This document shows positions 43,662-51,508 of a DNA stretch of 64,000 bases, in pieces (within the stretch, counting starts at the first letter, position 1; each line of letters opens with the position of its first letter). The DNA lies in the NCBI GenBank assembly GCA_965250115.1, contig CBDFNJ010000001.1, positions 1,612,001 to 1,676,000 of the forward strand, in the 5' to 3' direction. Origin of the DNA: CBDFHB01 sp965250115. GTDB lineage: Bacteria; Acidobacteriota; Vicinamibacteria; Marinacidobacterales; SMYC01. A program made the position numbers and the translations under genes. The notes under the pieces are model-generated. The model was not told the origin of the DNA. It saw nothing but the letters and a program-made list of their open reading frames with translations, and did not search any database.

Positions 43662-44506
43662 GCAAACGTAGACTCGCGAGTCTCTTGAAGAAGGGTACGT
43701 CGGTAAGTCCCTTTCTCGTGCTCGGCGATCCGACGCCGGCGGTATCGCTCGCGCTCGCAAAGACGGCCGTCTCCACCGGGGCGCACATGATGGAGATCGG
43801 GTTTCCCTATAGCGATCCGGTCGCCGACGGACCCGCGATACAGGCGGCGGACATGCGCGCGCTCCAAGGTGGGACCTCGACGTCTTCTGCCATCGAGCTC
43901 TTGAGACGCATCCGAGACGCCTGCCCGAAGACACCCCTCAACCTCCTCGTCTACGGAAACCTCGTGCACGCCAGGGGGTTCGATCGCTTCTGTCTTGACG
44001 TTGCCGAGGCCGGCGCCTCTTCCCTGCTCGTGCCCGACGTCTGCCTCGAGGAGAGCGCGCCACTCAGGAAGGCCTGTCGCAAGGCACGGTTGGGACACGT
44101 CCAGCTCGTCGGACCGCTGACCTCGAAGGATCGACTGAAGCTAATCGACCGCATGGCCGATAGCTTCATCTACCTCGTAGCCCATCAAGGCGTGACGGGG
44201 GTTCGCTCGAAAGGCTTCGAGCCCGTCGAAGAGCTCTTGGAGAGAACGGCCGCGATTCTCGATCGACCACTCTGCCTGGGCTTCGGTCTGTCGACGCGGG
44301 ATCAGATCGACCGTTCGTTTCGAGCGGGTGCGCGCATCGCGGTCGTCGGGAGCCATCTTGCGAAGGTCATCGGATCCGTCCCAAGAGAGAGTGCGGGCTG
44401 GGAAGAGCGTGTCGTTTCGTCGTTTAAGCAAGCGGTGGGAGATCTCTTAATCCCTCACCCGCCCGCCTCCGGCGGGCACCCTCTCCCAAAGGGAGAGGGC
44501 AGATAG
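43658..44506 (+). CDS. trpA: Tryptophan synthase alpha chain, with repeat-derived tail
   Basis: A 282-residue TIM barrel cleaving indoleglycerol phosphate to indole. The catalytic Glu is in MMEIGFPYSDPVADGPAIQ and the second acid in the LLVPDVCLEES region. Phosphate-binding glycine loops are LGFGLSTRDQ and AVVGSHL. The family usually ends near residue 264-270. Here residues about 265-282 (IPHPPASGGHPLPKGEGR) are encoded entirely by the REP-like repeat at 44451-44499, so the tail is a recent non-homologous extension. The DAHP synthase gene follows after 10 bases. Confidence 0.95.
   Translation: MSKRRLASLLKKGTSVSPFLVLGDPTPAVSLALAKTAVSTGAHMMEIGFPYSDPVADGPAIQAADMRALQGGTSTSSAIELLRRIRDACPKTPLNLLVYGNLVHARGFDRFCLDVAEAGASSLLVPDVCLEESAPLRKACRKARLGHVQLVGPLTSKDRLKLIDRMADSFIYLVAHQGVTGVRSKGFEPVEELLERTAAILDRPLCLGFGLSTRDQIDRSFRAGARIAVVGSHLAKVIGSVPRESAGWEERVVSSFKQAVGDLLIPHPPASGGHPLPKGEGR
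44451..44499. repeat. REP-like double-hairpin repeat, copy 2, inside trpA 3' end
   Basis: CCCTCACCCGCCCGCC-TCC-GGCGGGC and CCCTCTCCC-AAA-GGGAGAGGG give two hairpins with the same order as 30765-30815. It overlaps the last 16 or so codons of trpA. No T-tract follows, so full termination before the next gene is unlikely. Confidence 0.8.
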
Positions 44507-44516
44507 GAGAAATCGC

Positions 44517-45527
44517 ATGTTGGTCATCATGAGACAGGGCAGCACCGCCGAGCAGTGCGACGCCGTGGAAGACGCGATCCGGAGGATGGGGTTCACGCCT
44601 CTCCCCGTGCCGGGGGCAAACCGCACCGCCATCTGCGTCACGGGCAACAGGGGGCCCGTCGAGTCGGCCCTCCTCAACCAGCTTCCGGGGGTCGTCGAGT
44701 GCATCCGCGTCACCAAGCCCTACAAGCTCGTGAGCCGCGAGGTGCACCCGGAAGACACCGTGATCGAAGTGGGCGAGGTGAAGATCGGCGGCGGGTCGCC
44801 TCTCATGATCGCGGGCCCCTGCAGCGTGGAAACGGAGTCGAGAACTCTGGAGGTCGCTCGTCAGGTGCAGGAAGCGGGCGCCCACATCTTCCGTGCCGGC
44901 GCATACAAGCCGAGAACGAGTCCCTACTCCTTCCAAGGCCTCGGCGAGGAAGGGCTCCATACGCTGCAGCGAGTTCGCGACGAGGTCGGTCTTCCCGTCG
45001 TGAGCGAAGTGATCTCAACGGAGATCGCAGACAAGATCGCGGAGCACGTCGACATCCTCCAGATCGGCGCGCGCAATATGCAGAACTTCTCGCTGCTCAA
45101 GAAGCTCGGCGAGCTCAAACGGCCCGTTCTCCTGAAACGAGGCCTATCGGCGACGCTCGAGGAGTGGCTCATGGCGGCGGAGTACCTTCTCGCCGAGGGC
45201 AACAAGGACGTGATTCTCTGCGAGCGCGGCGTGCGTACCTTCAACGACCACTCGCGGAACACCTTGGACCTCAACGTCGTGCCGCTCGTCCGGAAGATCT
45301 CGCACTTGCCCGTGATCGTGGACCCCTCCCACGGTGTTGGCAAGCGCGATCGCGTCCGCGCTCTCGCACGGGCTGCGATGGCCGCGGGCGCACACGGCCT
45401 GATGATGGAGGTACATACACATCCCGACACCGCCTACTCCGACGCTCAGCAGACGATCGACGTCGAGACGTTCGCCGGCGTCGTGAAGGATATCGAGGTA
45501 TTGGGAGCGCTCGAGAGTATCTTCTAG
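44517..45527 (+). CDS. aroF: 3-deoxy-7-phosphoheptulonate (DAHP) synthase with N-terminal regulatory domain
   Basis: A 336-residue type I-beta DAHP synthase, the entry enzyme of the shikimate pathway. Residues 1-68 form the ferredoxin-like domain seen in Thermotoga DAHP synthase, which binds aromatic amino acids for feedback control. The barrel shows IAGPCSVETESR, FRAGAYKPRTSPYSFQG, QIGARNMQNFSLLKKLG, VLLKRGLSATLEEW, CERGVRTF and VDPSHGVGKRD. AGGAG lies 9 bases before the ATG. Ten bases after trpA, it is last in the attenuated operon, so chorismate supply is tied to tryptophan status. Confidence 0.95.
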   Translation: MLVIMRQGSTAEQCDAVEDAIRRMGFTPLPVPGANRTAICVTGNRGPVESALLNQLPGVVECIRVTKPYKLVSREVHPEDTVIEVGEVKIGGGSPLMIAGPCSVETESRTLEVARQVQEAGAHIFRAGAYKPRTSPYSFQGLGEEGLHTLQRVRDEVGLPVVSEVISTEIADKIAEHVDILQIGARNMQNFSLLKKLGELKRPVLLKRGLSATLEEWLMAAEYLLAEGNKDVILCERGVRTFNDHSRNTLDLNVVPLVRKISHLPVIVDPSHGVGKRDRVRALARAAMAAGAHGLMMEVHTHPDTAYSDAQQTIDVETFAGVVKDIEVLGALESIF

Positions 45528-45572
45528 GACAGTCCGTATTTCTGCATCCGAATCGGAGGGGTGAACATCACT

Positions 45573-45589
45573 ACGACGTTCCACGTCGT
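45573..45589. repeat. Hairpin downstream of aroF
   Basis: ACGACGT-TCC-ACGTCGT, a 7-bp stem with 3-base loop, 45 bases after the stop. It lacks a T run and may help end or protect the trp-aroF transcript. Confidence 0.4.
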
Positions 45590-45593
45590 GCGC

Positions 45594-45875
45594 TCACTCA
45601 TCTGGGTTGCGGGCTGAAATCTTGCCCGGGCAAGATTTCTGTCGCGACTGGATAGCGGCCCCGTATTTCCCCTCCTCACTGAGGAACTCGTTCAGATCCC
45701 CGACCTCGCTATAGAAGTTCGCTGAAGCGTTGATGTCCCCGGCTCGATTGTGGGAAAAAACCTCACCGGCGATTCCGGGAGTCTTCGGGCTCAGCCGATG
45801 GGCTACCATCCCGAAGATGAGGAGAAGTGCCAGCCCGAGGACGAGCTTGCACCAGCGCAGGAAACGGTTCGTCAC
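45594..45875 (-). CDS. Small single-pass membrane protein coupled to YeiH-type exporter
   Basis: A 93-residue protein beginning with a GTG at 45875 that overlaps the TGA stop of the exporter gene (GTGA). One helix at about 9-27 (CKLVLGLALLLIFGMVAHRL) is followed by a soluble tail (SPKTPGIAGEVFSHNRAGDI onward). The family is not recognised. Tight coupling suggests an accessory subunit. The last residues (QKSCPGKIS) are encoded by a 24-bp palindrome and may be a read-in extension. The frame is also open far upstream in the wrong frame of the exporter gene, which is a shadow. Confidence 0.6.
   Translation of the reverse strand: MTNRFLRWCKLVLGLALLLIFGMVAHRLSPKTPGIAGEVFSHNRAGDINASANFYSEVGDLNEFLSEEGKYGAAIQSRQKSCPGKISARNPDE
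45616..45639. repeat. Perfect 24-bp palindrome
   Basis: The half-site GAAATCTTGCCC is followed directly by its exact complement GGGCAAGATTTC. It lies between the convergent aroF and exporter-operon ends. It can form a 10-bp or longer hairpin and could act as a bidirectional terminator, REP element or protein site. Confidence 0.75.
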
Positions 45876-47200
45876 GACGCTTCCAGTCCCGGGAAAAGGA
45901 TGCCACCGAAGGCCAGCCAGGCCATGAGCAGCGTCAGCAGGATATTGAAGCTCTGGCCCACGACATAAAGAACGAGAGTTTTGCCTCCAGCCAGGTGGCC
46001 AACGAGCTCTTTGAAGTTCGATTCCAGGCCGATGGAAACGAAGGCAAGACAGAAAAACCAACCCCGAAACGCTTTGCTGACATTGAGAATGCCTTTCACG
46101 CCTTCTTCCCCCAGCGCAGGCATCAAAACGAAACTGAAGACCAGAGAGGCCAGAGCGAAGCCGAGGATGAACTTCGGGAAGCGATACCATATTTCCATCG
46201 GGCTCGGACGCGGCCCGGTTGGATCCCGCTCGACCCGGGTCACCCAGTAGAGGGCTACCAGGAACGCAACGATGCCGATGAGAATGTTCTGAATCATCTT
46301 CACCACCGCCGCCACTTTCTCCGCCTCCGGCCCCAGGATCGCTCCCGCTGCCACCACCGCGCCGGTAGCATCGATGGTGCCCCCCAGCCAGGCGCCTCCC
46401 ACGTGATCGGAAAGACCCATCGAGCGGGACAAGGCCGGCATTCCCACCATCATGGCCACCGTGAAGATCATCGTCATGCTCACCGCCAGGGTGAGCTCTT
46501 GCTTCTTCGCATTGCAGGCGGCGGCAGTCGCGATGGCCGCCGATACCCCACACACCGAGGTGGCCGCTGCGACGACGATCGTCAGCGGTCTCGAGGCCAT
46601 GTTCAACCAGCTGGTGCCGAACTTCCACATGAAGATGATCACGACAGGAGTCACGACCCACGCCACCAGCAGTCCGGCCGCGCCAAGGTTCAGGATCTCC
46701 GAGAAGAGGATCTCGCCTCCCAGAAGCACCAGACCGGTCTTGATGAACAGCTCGGACCGGGCACCGTGAAGATGCAGCTTCGGTGTGCCGATCGTGTTCG
46801 AAATGAGAAGTCCCAAGAGAAGCGCCCAGAGCGCATAGCCAAGCCCCCAGGCGCTCATCGTGACTTGAGCAGCCACGGTGTAGGCGATGATCGCAAGGAC
46901 ATAGACGACCAGAAAACCGCACGCGTACGACGCCCAGTCCTTTCTCATGAACCAGACCCCCACCGCGGTCAGGGCTCCGAGACCGAGACCAAAAACACCG
47001 AGTGGAAGGATGACGTCGCCGGGAAGAGCGGCCCGAGGGTCTGTCGTCCACTTCAGCACCTTCGGTACCGACCCGATGAACCCGGCTCCAACTGCAATGA
47101 AGACGAGCGCACCCAACCAGATGGCCCACCAATCTTCCTTTCGCAGGAGATCGGACCAACTCTGTCGTGGGGATGGTTGGGCAGACACGGGATCGGACAC
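45872..47200 (-). CDS. YeiH/UPF0324 family putative sulfate exporter
   Basis: A 442-residue membrane protein with about 11-12 helices. The family core is visible: WALLLGLLISNTIGTPK, GLVLLGGEILFSEIL, SVCGVSAAIATAAACNAKK, GTIDATGAVVAAGAILG and AFVSIGLESNFKELVG. The closest characterised relatives export sulfonates or sulfate in Bacteroidetes and Proteobacteria, but activity is mostly inferred. The GTG at 47200 is preceded by GGAG at 9 bases; the frame remains open to 47404 without similarity to the family, so that extension is rejected. The next gene overlaps in GTGA. Confidence 0.88.
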   Translation of the reverse strand: MSDPVSAQPSPRQSWSDLLRKEDWWAIWLGALVFIAVGAGFIGSVPKVLKWTTDPRAALPGDVILPLGVFGLGLGALTAVGVWFMRKDWASYACGFLVVYVLAIIAYTVAAQVTMSAWGLGYALWALLLGLLISNTIGTPKLHLHGARSELFIKTGLVLLGGEILFSEILNLGAAGLLVAWVVTPVVIIFMWKFGTSWLNMASRPLTIVVAAATSVCGVSAAIATAAACNAKKQELTLAVSMTMIFTVAMMVGMPALSRSMGLSDHVGGAWLGGTIDATGAVVAAGAILGPEAEKVAAVVKMIQNILIGIVAFLVALYWVTRVERDPTGPRPSPMEIWYRFPKFILGFALASLVFSFVLMPALGEEGVKGILNVSKAFRGWFFCLAFVSIGLESNFKELVGHLAGGKTLVLYVVGQSFNILLTLLMAWLAFGGILFPGLEAS

Positions 47201-47363
47201 TGCGCTAGGCTCCAGACATGCTATGTACCAGATCGATTGACGACTGGCAAGAAGCCGGAGCTGATGTTGCGGAGCATCTTCGACGGGCTGCCCATCGCAA
47301 AACTCGAGCGGGTCGAAGAGCTCGGCTTTTCTGTTTCTTGATTTGGGCTGATAGAGGACGTGA

Positions 47364-48548
47364 TTGGTGGTAGTTCCGCGGCTGTCGGTGTGCGCGCTCG
47401 TCATCTGCCTCTGTCAATGTGCGGCACCGTCTCCCGATAGCGCCGAGCTCGAGGCGTTCATCGCGGAGTATCGTGAAGCGGAGGGTGTTCCCGGCGTGCT
47501 GGTCGGCGTCGGGAGCCCGAACGGTGCTCACCGGTTCTACACCAGCGGTGTTACGAAGCTCCAAGGCGGGCGGGTTTTCCGACCGGACGACGTTTTCTTC
47601 ATCGGGAGTGCGACGAAGATCTTCACCGCGGTGGTTGTGCTGCAGCTGGTCGACGAGGGGAATCTCACTCTGGAGGACCGGCTTGCCGACATCGTGCCGG
47701 AGCTCACCCGCTCGGACGAGATCACGCTTCGGCAGTTGTTGAATCACACCTCGGGTCTGGTCGATTTCTACGCCTACCTGTACTACCGGCCGAAAGAGGA
47801 GATGATCCGGGAAATCACGCGCGAGTGGACGCAGGAGGAAATGCTCGAGCTCGCGGCGCGCTTCGAGCCCCATTTCCTGCCTGGCCCCGACTGGTCTTAC
47901 AGCAGTACGAACTACTTTCTTCTCGGCCTCGTCATCGAGCGCGTCACCGGCCAGAGCTATGCCGAAGCGGTTCGAGAACGCATTCTTGCCCCTCTCGGGA
48001 TGAAGGACACCTGGCTGTCCGGCTACGAGCCTCCTCGAAAGCCCTTCGAAGCGATCGGCTATCTCGGGCCACTCGACTTCTGGCCGAGCAGCGAGATGTT
48101 CGGAGAGATCGGCGCGACCTCCGAGATCGATGGAGGGAACCTGGAGTACGCTGCCGGGGGCATGGTTTCCACGGCTTCCGAATCGCTGGTGTTCCTTCGG
48201 GCGCTGGCAGACGGACGGCTGCTCCCCGACAAGATGCGGGCCGAGATGCGCAGGTTCGTACCGGCGGCGGCGCTCGGCGACCCGGAGCTGGACGCTTCCG
48301 ATATGGCCTATGGACTGGGTTGGATATCGATGACGCGGCCGGAATTCAGCATGGAAGGCCACGGCGGCATCTACAACGGCTGGACCGCGGGGCTGTGGCA
48401 CGCGACCGAATGCGATCTGGTGCTGGTCGTCTTTGCCAACCGGGGCTTCGCAAGGGCCCGCAAGCTCTACGATGCGATCGTGCCCGGGCTTTGTGGACGC
48501 GAGGCTTTTTCGTCGCCGAACCCTGGCTTAGGGCCGGCGACAAAATAA
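47364..48548 (+). CDS. Serine hydrolase of the beta-lactamase/class C family
   Basis: A 394-residue penicillin-binding-protein-like hydrolase. A short signal ends CLCQCA, so it is probably a lipoprotein. Ser82-x-x-Lys85 lies in FIGSATKIF, the second motif reads YSSTN (the usual YxN varies as Y-S-S), and the third is HGG in EGHGGIYNG. The start is TTG 47364 or GTG 47367 after GAGG. Family members act as esterases, D-aminopeptidases or carboxypeptidases; which one is unknown. The final codons (GPATK-stop) come from an ISAzo13-like element. The uninterrupted gene would have ended PNPGLA-stop, so function is probably kept. Confidence 0.87.
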   Translation: MVVVPRLSVCALVICLCQCAAPSPDSAELEAFIAEYREAEGVPGVLVGVGSPNGAHRFYTSGVTKLQGGRVFRPDDVFFIGSATKIFTAVVVLQLVDEGNLTLEDRLADIVPELTRSDEITLRQLLNHTSGLVDFYAYLYYRPKEEMIREITREWTQEEMLELAARFEPHFLPGPDWSYSSTNYFLLGLVIERVTGQSYAEAVRERILAPLGMKDTWLSGYEPPRKPFEAIGYLGPLDFWPSSEMFGEIGATSEIDGGNLEYAAGGMVSTASESLVFLRALADGRLLPDKMRAEMRRFVPAAALGDPELDASDMAYGLGWISMTRPEFSMEGHGGIYNGWTAGLWHATECDLVLVVFANRGFARARKLYDAIVPGLCGREAFSSPNPGLGPATK

Positions 48549-48550
48549 GT
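48532..48550 (+). repeat. ISAzo13-like left terminal inverted repeat
   Basis: Pairs with 50435-50453 with two mismatches. It carries the stop codon (TAA, 48546-48548) now used by the serine hydrolase gene. The CTTAG target duplication precedes it. Confidence 0.82.
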
Positions 48551-48558
48551 TCCCGTTT

Positions 48559-49560
48559 TCAAGACGGTCGGATGGTGTAGTTCCATTTGGGTGGAGTCTG
48601 GTCCTTTGTAACGGAAAGCGCCTGCATCCGCTCGTCAGTGATTTTGACGCCCTTCGGATAACGACGCCGGATAAGGTGTGCGCGTACTCGCAAACCGGAA
48701 GAGGTGGTGGTCGTGCGGATGTATTTGAGGATGGTTTCGTAGCTGTCGAGAGGCCTGCCCGCCCAGTTCTTGCTGACCTCGCTGAACAGACGGTGCTCCA
48801 CTGGATTCCACTTGGATGTACCGGACGGATAGTGGGCTATGGTGATAGCGATGTCGTGGCGATTGCAAATCCGCGTTTGAAGCCCGTGCTTCCAACCCCG
48901 ACACCGATAGCCATTGCTGCCCCCGGCGTCTGCCAATATCGCGAGGTCACGGGCTGCAGGATAGCGTCGCCGTCCTTCCGTTCGCCACCACTTCTCGATG
49001 GCATTCACGGCGAAGTCCGGGGTGTTGTACGAGGTACCAATGAACACTGTCCCGCGGTTCGCGAGCAGATCGTAGACGCCGTAGGGGATTGCGATGCCGT
49101 TCGATTCGGAACGGAAGTCATGGTCTTTGACGAGAGTCGGCTCGCGGTTCCAGGCCTGCCCGCCGTTTTTGAATAATCCCACCAGCTCCCGTTTCTTCGT
49201 GTCTACGCTGATGATGGGATGACCAGCTGCGGCAAAACGCTCGCGCAGTTCGGCGATACACGCGAATTGGGTATCGCGATCTTCGGACGTGGCACCACAC
49301 AGCTTCTTGTGGTTCACCCGCAACGAGAAGCCGAGCTGTTTGAGCAGTCGACCGACGGTTTTGCTGCTGACGTTCACACCGAGGCTTCTTAGCTCGCAAG
49401 CAATCTTGTCGGTGGTCCGCCGCGTCCATTTCACTCCCGTCATCGGATCGCCCGCGGTGTCGTGCTTCATGAGTTCTTCGATCTTGGCGATGACTTCTGG
49501 CTTTTTTTTGCACGGCGCGCCGTCCGCCACCCTTTCGCCGAACTCCGTCGAGCTCAACAT
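48559..49560 (-). CDS. ISAzo13-like transposase, C-terminal frame
   Basis: This frame holds the catalytic half. SVDTKKRELVGLFKNGGQAW, with the first catalytic Asp, is diagnostic for ISAzo13-type transposases. LAILADAGGSNGYRCRGWK gives the second Asp and SKWNPVEHRLFSEVSKNW the final acidic block. It joins the N-terminal frame at a run of eight A (minus strand, 49502-49509). Removing one A would fuse the frames into a single protein of about 565 residues. The nominal ATG at 49560 precedes the shift in a non-native frame and is not a likely start. Confidence 0.82.
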   Translation of the reverse strand: MLSSTEFGERVADGAPCKKKPEVIAKIEELMKHDTAGDPMTGVKWTRRTTDKIACELRSLGVNVSSKTVGRLLKQLGFSLRVNHKKLCGATSEDRDTQFACIAELRERFAAAGHPIISVDTKKRELVGLFKNGGQAWNREPTLVKDHDFRSESNGIAIPYGVYDLLANRGTVFIGTSYNTPDFAVNAIEKWWRTEGRRRYPAARDLAILADAGGSNGYRCRGWKHGLQTRICNRHDIAITIAHYPSGTSKWNPVEHRLFSEVSKNWAGRPLDSYETILKYIRTTTTSSGLRVRAHLIRRRYPKGVKITDERMQALSVTKDQTPPKWNYTIRPS

Positions 49561-50254
49561 CTCTCATTAGCAATTCCCTACGACCTCTGGCTACCGTGCT
49601 CGGACCCATCCCGAGCAGTTCGGCAATCTGTTGGTCGCCACCGTGACCGAGCTTCATGGCCTCGACTCCCGCGTAGAGACGGCGCTGCTTTTCATCGAGC
49701 AGGCTGTAGAAAAGAACGATCGCAGCCTTCAACTCCACGGGGAGCACGCGGACTCCCCCGACCCAGCCCAACGTGGAAGGTGACGCCTCATGTATCTGGC
49801 GGGCCGAGAGCTGTTGCTTGCGCGTGCTCACATCGGTGGCCAGATACAGATATCGGCCGAACACCTGCTCGCGCGCCAATCTTTTCTCTCGGACCAGTTT
49901 CAACAGAGGAGCCTTGACGTCAACCTGCACCACGTCCTCGAGCTCGTCGACGTAGTAGCCTGCCTCACAGGCCGCGACCAACGCTTTTACCGTCGCAAGC
50001 AACGTCCCGTACTTCGAGAACCACACTGAGCGCAACGACCAAAGACCTTTTCGATCGAACTGGGCGATCTCGTCCAACGTGTAGTAGCTACCACGGTGGG
50101 AGTAGCTTGTCCGATACGCCAACTCATTGAGCTTTCGGAAGACGGTCGAGTCCACATCGGTACCCAACACTGCCTTCAAATCATCGAGGGTAGCTATTTT
50201 GTGCTTCCTCAACAGGCGGTCGAGATCTTCAGACTGATAGCTCGTAGGTCTCAT
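49118..50254 (-). pseudogene. ISAzo13-like transposase, N-terminal frame (frameshifted)
   Basis: From the ATG at 50254 to the A-run at 49502-49509 the frame encodes a DNA-binding N-terminus of about 248 residues. It includes a helix-turn-helix (QQIAELLGMGPSTVARGRRELL) and GVRRKGGGRRAVQ. Beyond the A-run the frame continues to 49118 as an unrelated Arg-rich tail. The break may be a real mutation, a homopolymer sequencing error or programmed slippage on A8 to make the fusion protein. Confidence 0.75.
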
Positions 50255-50434
50255 AATAGGAGAAGTGCTCCTTGATAGGCGTAATCCTCCTGCAATGAGG
50301 ACCGTTTGTCAAACACGCGCTGGTTGCTGAAGACCTACAAATGTTCCGTTTCTAGGGAGCTTGCCAGGCTCTCGTGATGCCAGACGATATCGCGATCACG
50401 ACCTGAAACAGGAAGAGTCTGCTCAAAACTAGAC

Positions 50435-50453
50435 AGTTATTTTGTCGGCGGCC
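50435..50453 (-). repeat. ISAzo13-like right terminal inverted repeat
   Basis: The complement of 48532-48550 with two mismatches, followed by the CTTAG target duplicate at 50454-50458. Confidence 0.82.
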
Positions 50454-50458
50454 CTTAG

Positions 50459-50724
50459 CATGATGCGCACAACTTCCAGAAGGCGTGGCCCCGAGGGCGA
50501 GCATCGTGAAGCGGTTCTCGGAAACGGCCTGGGCGCGATATTGACCCATCGGCTGGATCGAGTGCACCGGCTGCGTCGGCTCGAGCGCTCGAACCTCCTC
50601 TAATCAGGGCCTATAATGCTGTGCTAGGGGCTAAAGCTCGGTACCGAAGGTGGTTGCGAGCGCCAGCGAAGCTTTGGTCGCCCAGATAAGAACAGCTCGA
50701 AAGAATCTCAAGGAGAACCAAAAG
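50459..50724. other. Intergenic region with -10 box
   Basis: 266 bases without a recognised gene. TATAAT at 50612-50617 is a consensus -10 box upstream of the citryl-CoA lyase gene. The first bases are the original continuation of the serine hydrolase stop region. Confidence 0.5.
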
Positions 50725-51492
50725 ATGCATAAGAACGCCAATCCGGTTACGCACTTATGCTATTCGGACGTCGACAATATATTTATCCGCGGTAAGAACC
50801 TAGTCGATGAGCTAGTCGGCCAAGTGACCTTCACCGAGATGATGCTCTTTCACATGCTGAAAGAACAACCGACGCCCCTGCAAGTTGCCGTCGTCGATGC
50901 CGTCCTGGTCACAATTATGGAGCACGGCCTGACTCCGACTGCAATCGCCGCGCGGCAAACTTTTCTAGGTGCACCAGACTCTTTACAGGGCGCAGTGGCG
51001 GCCGGGATCCTTGGCGTCGGTACCCGCTTCGCGGGGACCTCTGGCGACTGCGCGCATTTGCTTGAAGAGATCGTCAACGCGGAAAAAGGTGAAAAACAGA
51101 ATGTCGCCACCGCAATCGCCAAGCGTTTTCGAGCCGCGCGCAAGCCATTGCCCGGGTACGGACATCCAATCCACAAAAACGGCGATCGTCGAGTCGATAA
51201 GCTGGTGGAAATCGCCCGGGCGCATGGCGCTAAAGGCGATTACATTGAGGCAATGTACATACTCGGTGATGCCATCAATGCCGAACTGGGCAAGAAACTA
51301 ATCATCAACGCCAGCGCCGGCATGGGTGCCGCGCTAGCGGAAGCCGGCATTCCTGCGTCAATCATGCAGGGCGTCGTGATCGTGTCGCGATGCGCGGGCA
51401 TCGTCGGACACCTGCTGGAGGAAATGGAAGAGCCGGCCGCCAACTTCATGTGGGAGCTCATCGAAGAAAATGTTCCCTACACAAAAGCATAG
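50725..51492 (+). CDS. Citryl-CoA lyase-like protein (citrate synthase superfamily)
   Basis: A 255-residue short citrate-synthase-fold protein. The active-site motif PGYGHPIHKNGDRRV (about 157-171) corresponds to the GxGHxxYKxxDPR segment of citrate synthase, and DSLQGAVAAGILGVGTRFAGTSGD precedes it. Short forms of this length are usually citryl-CoA lyases, cleaving citryl-CoA to acetyl-CoA and oxaloacetate, or act on related acyl-CoAs. AAGGAGAACC lies 6 bases before the ATG at 50725. The frame continues 25 codons upstream without similarity. GC and codon choice are visibly lower than in the flanking genes. It is convergent with the PaaK-like gene. Confidence 0.8.
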   Translation: MHKNANPVTHLCYSDVDNIFIRGKNLVDELVGQVTFTEMMLFHMLKEQPTPLQVAVVDAVLVTIMEHGLTPTAIAARQTFLGAPDSLQGAVAAGILGVGTRFAGTSGDCAHLLEEIVNAEKGEKQNVATAIAKRFRAARKPLPGYGHPIHKNGDRRVDKLVEIARAHGAKGDYIEAMYILGDAINAELGKKLIINASAGMGAALAEAGIPASIMQGVVIVSRCAGIVGHLLEEMEEPAANFMWELIEENVPYTKA

Positions 51493-51508
51493 CGTCAAGG
51501 GCGAAGCG

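Larger units (their letters stand above)
48532..50453 (-). mobile_element. ISAzo13-like insertion sequence, 1922 bp
   Basis: Imperfect 19-bp terminal inverted repeats (GGCCG-g/c-CGACAAAATAA-g/c-T) lie at 48532-48550 and 50435-50453. A 5-bp direct repeat CTTAG flanks them at 48527-48531 and 50454-50458. Between them is a frameshifted transposase gene on the minus strand. The ISAzo13 assignment rests on the transposase core. The clean target duplication shows a simple insertion. Confidence 0.85.

Noticed and set aside
45594..47159. 521-residue frame across the exporter gene
   Set aside because: Only its last 93 codons, beyond the exporter stop, look like protein; the rest is a shadow of the YeiH frame.
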